From: JAWXCM01 sp034408745
Lineage (GTDB): Bacteria > Acidobacteriota > Terriglobia > Bryobacterales > Bryobacteraceae
Assembly: GCA_034408745.1 (NCBI GenBank)
Contig: JAWXCM010000142.1
Coordinates: forward strand, 1-8,462
Direction: 5' to 3'
Length of the DNA: 8,462 bases
Shown here: positions 1 through 5,615 of the stretch, in pieces
Layout of the letters: every line of letters starts with the position of its first letter
Position numbering within the stretch: the first letter of the stretch is position 1
Position numbers and translations under genes: made by a program
Notes under the pieces: generated by a model
Database searches by the model: none
Told to the model about the DNA's origin: nothing
The model's input: the letters and a program-made list of their open reading frames with translations, nothing else

Positions 1-125
1 AGTGATACCCGGGGGGTTCGACAGGTAGAACAGGGGCTCTGGCCCGCTTCGGAGCCGCACGCCCTGATGTGCTGCCGGAAGAAAGCCGCTGGTCCACGTG
101 TTGCTGCCCCTGATTTTCGGCAGCA
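1..125 (-). pseudogene. DUF1501 family protein, internal fragment running off the window edge
   Basis: On the minus strand the reading frame gives LPKIRGSNTWTSGFLPAAHQ followed by GVRLRSGPEPLFYLSNPPGI. The pattern (N-W-x-S-G-F-L-P-A-x-x-Q-G, then a short 'P-L-x-Y-L-x-P-P' segment) is the conserved middle of DUF1501 proteins, which are secreted, usually Tat-exported sulfatase-like proteins of unknown substrate, common in Acidobacteriota and Planctomycetota and often paired with DUF1549/DUF1553 cytochromes. The N-terminal part of the family is absent: upstream the frame passes straight into a CE15-like esterase sequence. The rest of the gene lies left of position 1. The family call rests on this short motif run only. 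The join near 123-128 is inferred from the change of homology, not from any visible boundary sequence. Confidence 0.6.
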
Positions 126-548
126 ATAGCCCCATCCGGACGGCGATGAGTTGCAGGGTGGCGGCAGGATCGGTACCGGCGAGGGCGGCAAAGCGTGCAA
201 CGGCCTCGGGCACGGGGGCTGAAGGGAGGGCCGGGCGGCCGAACATCATCATGAGGGGCACGGGTTTGCGCGTCCATGCCGGGGTGACGACGACCATCTG
301 GACATCGAAGTTGATTTCGGGTGCGTACTTGTTGTCGGCGTCGCCGGTGAGTTCACGTGCGATGACGGGATACGGGCCGACGCGATCATTGACTGTTTTG
401 GTGACGCTCCACGTGATTCCGGGTGCGTTAGCGGGGACGCGGCCGAGCACTTCGCGCTCGCTCCTGGAACGGCGGTGTACAGGACAAGCGCGGCGCTGGC
501 CAGCAGCAGCCGAATGGCTGGGCGAGGGTGTCCGATCGACAGGGTCAT
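126..548 (-). pseudogene. CE15-like secreted alpha/beta hydrolase (glucuronoyl-esterase type), N-terminal remnant with frameshifts
   Basis: The ATG at 546-548 opens a signal peptide: short basic start (HPRPAIR), hydrophobic core LLLASAALVLYTAVPG, cleavage-like ASA. About 35 codons in, coding character jumps to another frame, where EREVLGRVPANAPGITWSVT, PVIARELTGDADNKYAPEIN and then VVVTPAWTRKPVPLMMMFG are read. These resemble the N-terminal beta-rich part of secreted acidobacterial CE15-like hydrolases, enzymes thought to act on ester links in plant cell-wall polymers. The linker of some 20-30 residues expected between signal peptide and EREVLG is missing, so a deletion probably caused the frame change. 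At the far end QLIA is followed in a third frame by GWGY (around 128-139), a further family motif, then the sequence becomes DUF1501. The nucleophile serine and catalytic His regions are absent, so no active enzyme is expected. Family assignment is from remembered motifs and moderately secure. Confidence 0.55.
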
Positions 549-617
549 TGGGTGTCCACAGCGGATGGCGATGTCAGTCAGCATATCGGGTTTGCTCCCT
601 GGATTTTCGATGTTCAT
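549..617 (-). pseudogene. truncated start of the phage gene that followed the terminase
   Basis: The ATG at 615-617 overlaps the TGA stop of the terminase nuclease gene (ATGA overlap on the minus strand), the usual sign of translational coupling. It reads MNIENPGSKPDMLTDIAIRC and then runs in frame into the signal peptide of the CE15-like remnant. A second ATG at 582-584 sits about 10 bases after GGGAGC and could be the true start instead. In a phage packaging operon a portal-protein gene would be expected here, but only some 23 codons remain, so identity cannot be given. The ENPGSKP peptide recurs in the small protein at the head of the cassette. The exact join is uncertain; I placed it at the signal-peptide ATG because the sequence on either side reads as different genes. 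Confidence 0.4.
587..614 (-). repeat. 28-bp repeat copy A (encodes ENPGSKP)
   Basis: Plus strand starts CGGGTTTGCTCCCTGGATTT. It matches positions 2509-2536 with two differences over 28 bases. On the minus strand it encodes ENPGSKP and contains GGAGCAAACCC, which also looks like a Shine-Dalgarno sequence placed ahead of the ATG at 582-584. Core copies recur at 1331-1344 and 1432-1445 in non-coding context. Confidence 0.75.
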
Positions 618-1327
618 GAGAGGCGTCCCGCTTCGCGGCTGGCTCGCCACCATGCGAGGGCGAGGGCCATGGCGAGGTCATCTTTGTAGCGTCCGGTGAC
701 GCGTTCGGATCCCGTGTGGCTGCGGGTTTGGCGGAGGTCAGTGAGTTCTGCCTTCAGGTCGAGTGCCCCTTCGACTTCGCTGGTGAGGGCGATGCTGTGT
801 CCTTCGAAGGCGACGCGGAGTCCGGCCATGAGGTCGAGTTTCGGGACGTAGAAGCGGGTGTCGCGTTCGGATTCGTGGTCGCCCGAGGTGATGACGACGG
901 GGACGATGCGGCTGCGTAGTCCGACGGTGGCCCGGAGGATGTCGACGACGGGTGCTCCGACGCCGGTGGCATCGACGACGATCTGGCCGCGGTCCTGCAT
1001 GGGAGGGATTGCGGCGAGGTCGGCGACATGGCGCGCGACGGCGGGGTAGGCGAGGCCGAGGGGGATTCGCTCGGCGTAACGGGCGAGGATGACGGTGGCG
1101 TGGCGGTGCTGGTAAGTGACGGGGTCGCGCTTGCTGGGGAAGACGAGCTCGAGGCGCTGGAGGATGACGAGGGCGGCGTTGTCCTGTGCCTGGCCGAGGT
1201 CGAGGCCCATGTAGGCGCGGGGGTGGCAGCGGAGGAGCTCGGGGCGCGGTTCTTTGGTGCGGGGGTTGAAGATTTGGGTGGATTCGAGGATCTCCCGGAT
1301 GTCGGGGATCAGGGGTGTTGGTCTCAT
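614..1327 (-). CDS. terminase large subunit, nuclease domain encoded as a separate ORF
   Basis: A 237-residue protein with the RNase H-like nuclease fold of tailed-phage large terminases, which cut concatemeric DNA during packaging. Visible motifs: GLDLGQAQDN (residues 41-50, first catalytic Asp at 43), IVVDATGVGAP (116-126, Asp 119) and YKDDLAMALALAWW (214-227, Asp 216/217), the three acidic clusters expected for two-metal cleavage. The ATPase domain is not in this ORF but in the next ORF upstream, ending 138 bases away in another frame; intact terminases carry both in one chain of about 450-550 residues. The ATG is preceded by AAAGGAGCAAACCC, a strong ribosome-binding site 11 bases upstream, supporting independent translation. 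The stop overlaps the next ATG. All key residues are present, so the domain looks functional. Alternatives such as a Holliday-junction nuclease are less likely given the ATPase neighbour. Confidence 0.85.
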   Translation of the reverse strand: MRPTPLIPDIREILESTQIFNPRTKEPRPELLRCHPRAYMGLDLGQAQDNAALVILQRLELVFPSKRDPVTYQHRHATVILARYAERIPLGLAYPAVARHVADLAAIPPMQDRGQIVVDATGVGAPVVDILRATVGLRSRIVPVVITSGDHESERDTRFYVPKLDLMAGLRVAFEGHSIALTSEVEGALDLKAELTDLRQTRSHTGSERVTGRYKDDLAMALALAWWRASREAGRLS

Positions 1328-1330
1328 TGC

Positions 1331-1344
1331 TGGGTTTGCTCCTT
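1331..1344 (-). promoter_or_regulatory. ribosome-binding site within direct repeat (right-hand copy)
   Basis: Plus strand TGGGTTTGCTCCTT; on the minus strand AAGGAGCAAACCCA. AAGGAG lies at normal spacing before the ATG at 1325-1327 and fixes the start of the terminase nuclease ORF. The same 14 bases recur exactly at 1432-1445. Confidence 0.7.
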
Positions 1345-1363
1345 TGTTTTGCTTCTGCTTTCT

Positions 1364-1401
1364 GGCGGACGTGGGCGTCCGCCGCAGGCCTGGGGGCCTG
1401 C
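1364..1401. repeat. two tandem GC-rich hairpins between the terminase halves (REP-like)
   Basis: Hairpin 1 at 1364-1383: GGCGGACG, loop TGGG, CGTCCGCC (8 perfect base pairs). Hairpin 2 at 1384-1401: GCAGGCC, loop TGGG, GGCCTGC (7 perfect base pairs). They are adjacent and share the same loop. On the plus strand they are followed by CCCCCCTTTT, so a weak plus-strand terminator is possible, but all local genes run on the minus strand, where the hairpins lie in the leader of the nuclease ORF. The arrangement resembles bacterial REP/BIME palindromic repeats. A role in mRNA stability or in setting the ratio of the two terminase halves is conjecture. Confidence 0.8.
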
Positions 1402-1431
1402 CCCCCTTTTCTCTGCTTTTACTGGCAGAGG

Positions 1432-1445
1432 TGGGTTTGCTCCTT
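1432..1445 (-). repeat. 14-bp direct repeat, left-of-hairpin copy
   Basis: TGGGTTTGCTCCTT, identical to 1331-1344, start-to-start distance 101 bases. The two copies bracket the double hairpin. On the minus strand this copy reads AAGGAGCAAACCC but has no ATG at ribosome-binding distance. It could be a target duplication around an inserted palindromic element or a tandem duplication of a leader. Confidence 0.8.
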
Positions 1446-1465
1446 CACTTTTTGAGTTTCGAGTT

Positions 1466-2218
1466 TTAGCGATACAGGGGCGGGATATCGGCTCGGAAGG
1501 CTCCGGCGACGTCTTCGCGGTTCAGGAAACAGTCTGGTGGATCTATGATTTCGCACATATATTCCTGGCGGTAGAGGCTTTCGCCCAGGATTCTTCGCTC
1601 TCTTGCGAGGAATTTCCTTGAAATTCTTGGGCAATCGTCGACGGTTACTTTCAGGCGGTACCAGTCGTCTTCCCGATCTTCCCAGGCTTCCCAGAACATG
1701 CCTCGGGGGCCGTTGGGCGTACTCATCATCCAGATTTTTCCGCCTTCTTCGCCGGCTGTGGCGAGGGCGGGGCTGACGATGCGGTAGGCGTGGGTGTCGA
1801 CCTCGGCTGCTTCGTCGATGAGTAGCAGCGAGACGTTGCGGTAGCCGCGGAGCTGGCTCCGTTTGGAGATTCCGATGATGCGGGAACCGTTGGGGAGGCG
1901 CGTGGAACAGGAATTGTGGCCGTCGCCGCGCACACGAATGTCGAGGATTTCGAGAAATGCACGCACATTTTCGAAGAATTCTCCTGCCTGGTGCTTCGTC
2001 GGGCAGAGGACGAGGACGGTGGTTCCGTTGACGGTGAGTGCCTCATGCAGGGCCTTGATGGCCATGATGGTGGATTTTCCCCACTGGCGGCAGCACATGA
2101 GGAGACCTCGGAGAATGCGTGAATTGAGGACGAGGGCCTGGTTCGGATCCGGGAGAAAGCGGAGGAGGTGGATCGCGAAGAGGACGGGATCGAGGAGGAA
2201 GTGGTCCATGGCGGGCAT
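1466..2218 (-). CDS. terminase large subunit, ATPase (packaging motor) domain encoded as a separate ORF
   Basis: A 250-residue protein carrying the ASCE ATPase of phage large terminases, the motor that drives DNA into the procapsid. Residues 43-50 CRQWGKST are a Walker A motif (the usual leading Gly is Cys, as terminases tolerate). LLLIDEAAEV at 131-140 is Walker B with the catalytic Glu. MMSTPNGPRGMFWEAW at 164-179 is the coupling motif with S-T-P. ERRILGESLYRQEYMCEI near 207-224 is the conserved end of the ATPase domain. The ORF stops (PPLYR) just where the interdomain linker should lead to the nuclease, so the split falls at a natural boundary rather than inside a fold. The start ATG lies three bases after the stop of the upstream small gene, giving operon structure; GACCTGACCC just before it is a poor ribosome-binding site, so coupling to the upstream gene is likely. 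Function is secure; whether it works in trans with the nuclease is inference. Confidence 0.88.
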   Translation of the reverse strand: MPAMDHFLLDPVLFAIHLLRFLPDPNQALVLNSRILRGLLMCCRQWGKSTIMAIKALHEALTVNGTTVLVLCPTKHQAGEFFENVRAFLEILDIRVRGDGHNSCSTRLPNGSRIIGISKRSQLRGYRNVSLLLIDEAAEVDTHAYRIVSPALATAGEEGGKIWMMSTPNGPRGMFWEAWEDREDDWYRLKVTVDDCPRISRKFLARERRILGESLYRQEYMCEIIDPPDCFLNREDVAGAFRADIPPLYR

Positions 2219-2221
2219 GGG

Positions 2222-2728
2222 TCAGGTCTCCTTTTTGTCGCTCGGCGGGTTGAGCGGTGGTGGCTGAAGGGAGTCCGGAACCGGGACGCCGGCGCGCTCG
2301 CAGATTCGCCGGATTACGTAGGCGTAGGCCTCCGGGTATTTGCGGCTGACCTCATGAGCGAAGATAAATTCGATTTCGCTGACGCCGGATTTCCACGATT
2401 CGTTTGCGGTGTTGGGCGGTTGCCGCTGTTCCTGATTTTTGCGGTTTTTGGCGTGGACTGGGTTCCAGGCCTGGGTGTAGTTGAGGCTGGGCGCCGGGGG
2501 GAGAGGCTCGGGTTTGCTCCCCGGATTTTCGGTGTTGGGTGTGGGACTGGGGGCGGGTTTGTCGACAGCGTTGTTGAGGGCGAGCAGATCGCGCGCCGAG
2601 AGCTTGCCATAGAGGCAGGCGCACCATGGCCACATGATGCGTCCCGGGAGATATACCGCCGGGATGGACCCCGGGCGTGCCGTTGAGCGGGGTTTAGCGG
2701 GTTGGCAGTACATAGCGCGGTCCGACAT
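2222..2728 (-). CDS. small proline-rich protein preceding the terminase; possible small-terminase or packaging accessory
   Basis: Up to 168 residues; I do not recognise a family. It is the first gene of the terminase cassette and ends three bases before the ATPase ORF, a position often taken by the small terminase subunit, but no helix-turn-helix is evident. The N-terminal part contains YLPGRIMWPWCACLYGKLSA (two Cys, three Trp/Tyr) and ARDLLALNNAVDK. Then comes a Pro-rich linker PAPSPTPNTENPGSKPEPLP sharing ENPGSKP with the truncated gene at 549-617. A helical C-terminal part follows (SEIEFIFAHEVSRKYPEAYA, then YVIRRICERAGVPVPDSLQ) and a charged tail. The start is uncertain: ATGs at residues 1, 6 and 32 all lack a clear ribosome-binding site, and the real start may be at 2633-2635. 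Codon use and the charged helical C-terminus support it as a real gene. Confidence 0.6.
   Translation of the reverse strand: MSDRAMYCQPAKPRSTARPGSIPAVYLPGRIMWPWCACLYGKLSARDLLALNNAVDKPAPSPTPNTENPGSKPEPLPPAPSLNYTQAWNPVHAKNRKNQEQRQPPNTANESWKSGVSEIEFIFAHEVSRKYPEAYAYVIRRICERAGVPVPDSLQPPPLNPPSDKKET
2509..2536 (-). repeat. 28-bp repeat copy B (encodes ENPGSKP)
   Basis: Plus strand starts CGGGTTTGCTCCCCGGATTT and matches 587-614 with two differences in 28 bases. Here it is internal to a coding region, on the minus strand, and no start codon follows at ribosome-binding distance. Confidence 0.75.
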
Positions 2729-3176
2729 CGCAAAAAGTGTGACACACGGGTGCGCGGAATTCGGGCGACTAAAAATGGATGTGTTTGAAAACAGGCGGAA
2801 TATTTCGTTGATTTTTGTGCGAACGCGCCTGGCGCCGCCTGTGTTTTTTGTTGACTGTCGCTGATGGTTCGGCTTCTCTCTCGGAGCGGCTCAAGGTGAG
2901 AGAAAGCAAGGTAGCCGGGATTGCCCATTTTCGCGATCAGCAGAACGGGACACCAGCCGAATGGTCAAACCGCTGAGTGTCACGAATGACCCATGCCGGT
3001 TGCCCATGCGTTTGGCCGCCGCCCAGCCGGCATTCGGACCTCCGCCAAGAGTTGACGAGTGAGAAACCGGAGCACCACCTCATGAAGCACCAGACGCTTC
3101 GCCGTGAAGCGGCGGCAGTGAAACCAGAGGGGCTCCCTGAACAGCAACACAGCGGGAGACCGAAGACGCAGGATGT
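2729..3176. other. 448-bp stretch without a convincing gene
   Basis: Upstream of the terminase cassette. I see no ORF with coding character on either strand; a plus ORF from 2977 and a minus ORF at 2980-3348 have unlikely composition. The part 2765-2860 is AT-richer, with an inverted repeat ACAGGCGG (2791-2798) / CCGCCTGT (2835-2842), and may hold the cassette promoter, but no convincing -35/-10 pair stands out. 2872-2907 can form an imperfect hairpin (GCTTCTCTCTC with GTGAGAGAAAGC). 2912-2995 resembles an IS end. The rest, 2996-3176, gives nothing recognisable apart from a small hairpin CGCTTC/GAAGCG near 3098-3115. Confidence 0.5.
2912..2995. mobile_element. possible IS21-family terminal remnant
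   Basis: Contains ATTTTCGCGATCAGCAGAAC followed by GGGACACC, then GGTCAAACCGCTG and TGTCACGAATGACCC. Read on the minus strand, this gives several related boxes (GGGTCATTCGTGACA, TTTGACCATTCGGCTGG, TGTCCCGTTCTGCTGATCGC) in series. Multiple short internal repeats of this wording are typical of IS21-family element ends. No istA or istB coding sequence is present, so at most a solo end or scar remains. The call depends on remembered similarity. Confidence 0.35.
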
Positions 3177-4425
3177 TTAGATGTAACCGGCCAGCAGTGT
3201 GAAACCGGCGCTGTATGACTTGGTCACCTTCACCTGTAGTGAGTGGAAGGTCATGTTGCCGCCAGAGATCCCGTCGATCACAGTCAGGTTGCCGTACTGC
3301 GGATACGGCTTCGCCAACGAAATGATTCCGACCATGGACTGGTTCCACAGCGAGCCCGGAAACGGATTGGGAATTGCGAGATGGTAGAACGGATTGGGCA
3401 CCGTCGCGTTGGTTGCCGAACCGTATTGAATGGAGAGCCGGGGATCGACCTGGTTGATGTTGTAACTGACGTTGTTGACCTGGCTCGACCGGTTCAGGAA
3501 GTACGTCACGTCGGCGACGATGCCTTTTGGCAATTGCCGCTGGAGTGAGATGTTCAGCCGGTTGCTGTAGGGGTGCGGCCGGTTCGCGGCGAAAAAGGTG
3601 ACGCCGCCACCGATCCCGGTATAGATTCCATACTTGTTCCCAATACTCGGCTGGATCGGGAATGAGGAGTTAAACGGATCCGACAACTTCATCTGGGGCA
3701 CACCGAGGACGCTGGGAGGCGCATCGGTGTAATTCGAGAAGCCCTGTGTGGCCGGACCGAACTGATCCTCCGCGCCCAGGGTCCAGGGGGTCACATAACG
3801 GCCGAATCCCGCGCGCAAGGACATCTTGTCTCCCAACCGGTAGGCGAAACCGGCGCGCGGAGACCACGTACCGTTGTCCGAGTTCCATGCGCCGCGGTTG
3901 TCTCCTGTGGTGAACCGGAAGGCACCGGTCAGATTCCAGGGGCCGCTGTAGTACTGCTGGAGCCCCGCGGGCTGCCTGGCTCCCGCCAGTTCGGGGAGCG
4001 GTGCCGCCAGATCCATCGGCGCGGTGAGCCGGTTCTGTTCCTCGGTATAGGGCTGTTCATACTCCCAGCGGATTCCCAGATTCAAGGTGAGGTTCTTCGA
4101 TATCTTCCAGTCGTCGTTGAGGAAGAGCCCATGGAACCGGCTGGAAAACGTCGGCGAAATCAGGGAGGGCATGGAGGTTCCATTGGTGTCCCATCCGCTC
4201 GCAGAGGCGCCGATCGGAACTACGCCGCCGGCCAAAAAGGAGGCGTAGGGGTTGCCCGACACCCCGAAGTTCGGATTGACGCAGGTGGAATTGGTGGCGT
4301 CCCCGTTGAATCCGAAACCTGGATTGGCATTTTGCAGCAGGCTCGGAGCGTACGTGCCAAGGGTCTCGAAGCCCGCCTTCAGGTAGTGAGAGCCCTGCTG
4401 CCGGGCGATCTTGATATTCAGGCCC
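3177..4425 (-). pseudogene. TonB-dependent receptor (Oar-like), internal fragment cut at both ends
   Basis: Outer-membrane beta-barrel segment of the large acidobacterial TonB-dependent receptors with a carboxypeptidase-regulatory-like N-terminus. The frame is open from about 4425 and an internal GTG at 4260-4262 is not a real start, because receptor-like sequence (KIARQQGSHYLKAGFETLGT) continues upstream of it. Typical barrel strands: FLNDDWKISKNLTLNLGIRW, then EYEQPYTEEQNR; WSPRAGFAYRLGDKMSLRAG; RPHPYSNRLNISLQRQLPKG; FHSLQVKVTKSYSAGFTLLA. Family members continue from 'LLAxYTWSK' for roughly 200 more residues to a terminal strand; here the frame ends GYI-stop at 3177, so the 3' part is lost. 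The N-terminal signal peptide, regulatory domain and plug are also missing. It therefore cannot form a receptor. The substrate is unknown; such proteins often serve polysaccharide uptake. Confidence 0.85.
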
Positions 4426-5252
4426 TGGCACTGGGTCTTTCGATTGTTGGCGTGGTGATGGGTGGCGCTGAACTGACGGCAGAGGGCTCGATGGTAAGAC
4501 TACTCGGCTGGGTCGGAGTGACGGCTGCCTATGCCGCGTTCTGGTTTGCGTTGCCGGTCGCCGTGAACGCACTGGGCCGATCGTCAGGCACAAATGCGAT
4601 CACGCTCGCCGGATTATGGCTGCTTTTCGTGGTTGTCATGCCTTCTGTTCTCAACGTTGCTTTGAAGGCGGCGTACCCCGTTCCGTCGCGCGTCGAGATG
4701 ATCCAGGCGATGCGTGTCGCGGGCGAGGAATCGACTCGAAAGAGCAGTCAGCTGCTGGCTCGTTATCTGGAGGATCACCCGGAACTGGCGCCGGCGCAGA
4801 AGGGCGGCGGAGCGACCGATTACGGTACGCTTCTGATCGCTGTAAATGAAGCGACAGAGCGCAGCGTCCAGCCGGTGATTGACGAGTTCGACCGCCAGCT
4901 GGCTGCTCAGAATCAGTTGGTGGATCGGTTCCGGTATTTGTCGCCTGCAATCGTGGCCCAGACCTGCTTCAACGATCTTGCAGGGTCCGGGTCTCATCGA
5001 TACAAGTATTTCCTGGCGCAGGTGGACCGGTACCACAAAGCCTGGCGTGACTTCCTGGCGCCTCGTATCGTTCGCAAAGAAAAACTGAAGCCGTCCGATC
5101 TTGACGATTTACCGGAGTTTACTTTCCGGGAGGAAGAGACGGGTGAGCTTTCGGCGCGTGTTGCGACAGCCATGGCCGGTTTGCTCCTGTCTTGCTTCGC
5201 GGTTGGTTTCCCGGCGTTCCTGGCATTGAGGAGGTACCCGGTCGCCGGGTAA
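4422..5252 (+). pseudogene. DUF3526 ABC-type transport system permease, C-terminal fragment
   Basis: About 276 residues of an ABC-2-like inner-membrane permease of the DUF3526 type, which with a companion permease and ATPase forms an exporter of unknown substrate. Visible order: a hydrophobic helix (ALALGLSIVGVVMG), a second (WVGVTAAYAAFWFALPVAVN), the conserved GRSSGTNAITLAGLWLLFVV stretch, then YPVPSRVEMIQAMR, the family hallmark. A long polar, helical periplasmic-type domain follows (ARYLEDHPELAPAQKGGG, YLSPAIVAQTCFNDLAGSGS, YKYFLAQVDRYHKAWRDF) with a last helix GLLLSCFAVGFPAFLALRRY just before the stop. The C-terminus looks natural. The 5' portion with the first helices is absent: upstream the same frame continues to 4131 but reads antisense to the TonB receptor and is not coding. 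So the gene begins at a breakpoint, with no start codon of its own. Confidence 0.82.
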
Positions 5253-5269
5253 GATGCTCCGCTCATCAC

Positions 5270-5615
5270 CCTTGCCTGCCGCTGCTGGATACGCACTTCC
5301 GGTCACCTGGGCCGACACCGCCGTATAGTGTGCCGTCGTGTCGATGCGGGAATGGCCGAGCCACACATGAATTACACGAGTATCGGTTCCGGCTTCCAGC
5401 AGATGGGTCGCAAAACTGTGTCTCAACGTGTGAGCTGTAACGCGTTTGCCGATGCCTGATTCCCTGCACGCATCGCGGCATGCCTGGGAGAGAGCCCTGA
5501 TTGATATGCCGCTACGGCCGCCAGAACGAGGCAAACAGCCAGTCCATCGGGCGTGATGCCAACCAGTACGACCGAAGCACCTCAGGCAGCCGCGGCGAAG
5601 CATCGTATATCGATC
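5270..5615 (-). pseudogene. tyrosine recombinase/integrase, catalytic C-terminal remnant with frameshift
   Basis: Site-specific recombinase of the XerC/D-like type often found beside IS91-like elements. In one frame DASPRLPEVLRSYWLASRPM then DWLFAS is read (about 5527-5612). The frame then shifts and continues SGGRSGISIRALSQACRDAC, HTLRHSFATHLLEAGTDTRV and VWLGHSRIDTTAHYTAVSAQ. This shows the H-x-x-R box, the L-G-H box and the tyrosine nucleophile (HYT). The shift fits loss of two bases (CG) in TCGCGTTCT, now TCGTTCT, near 5524-5529. The N-terminal core-binding domain and the first catalytic Arg are missing; upstream, a TGA follows immediately and the inverted-repeat element at 5616 begins. 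At the other end the family sequence fades after YPAAAG near 5270, and the frame runs on antisense into the ABC permease. It is inactive as written and may mark a past mobile-element insertion. Confidence 0.8.

Noticed and set aside
98..619. Plus-strand ORF of 173 codons
   Set aside because: Antisense to the CE15/DUF1501 remnant, whose minus-strand residues show family motifs; the plus translation is Ser/Arg/Thr-rich without motifs.
1028..1621. Plus-strand ORF of 197 codons rich in Gly, Glu and Val
   Set aside because: Mirror of the terminase nuclease and spacer; composition is that expected opposite GC-rich coding sequence, with no domain visible.
2168..2686. Plus-strand ORF of 172 codons
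   Set aside because: Antisense to the small proline-rich gene that is linked to the terminase by three-base spacing; no recognisable motifs.
2314..2928. Minus-strand ORF of 204 codons in a second frame over the small protein
   Set aside because: Arg/Pro/Ser-rich shadow; the alternative frame has the better helical C-terminus and the operon spacing.
4131..4421. N-terminal 97 codons of the long plus-strand ORF that ends in the DUF3526 permease
   Set aside because: This part is antisense to well-supported receptor coding sequence and lacks membrane helices, so it is not permease sequence.
4057..4593. Minus-strand ORF of 178 codons beside the receptor
   Set aside because: Overlaps the receptor in a different frame and the permease antisense; Arg/Pro-rich shadow spanning the breakpoint.
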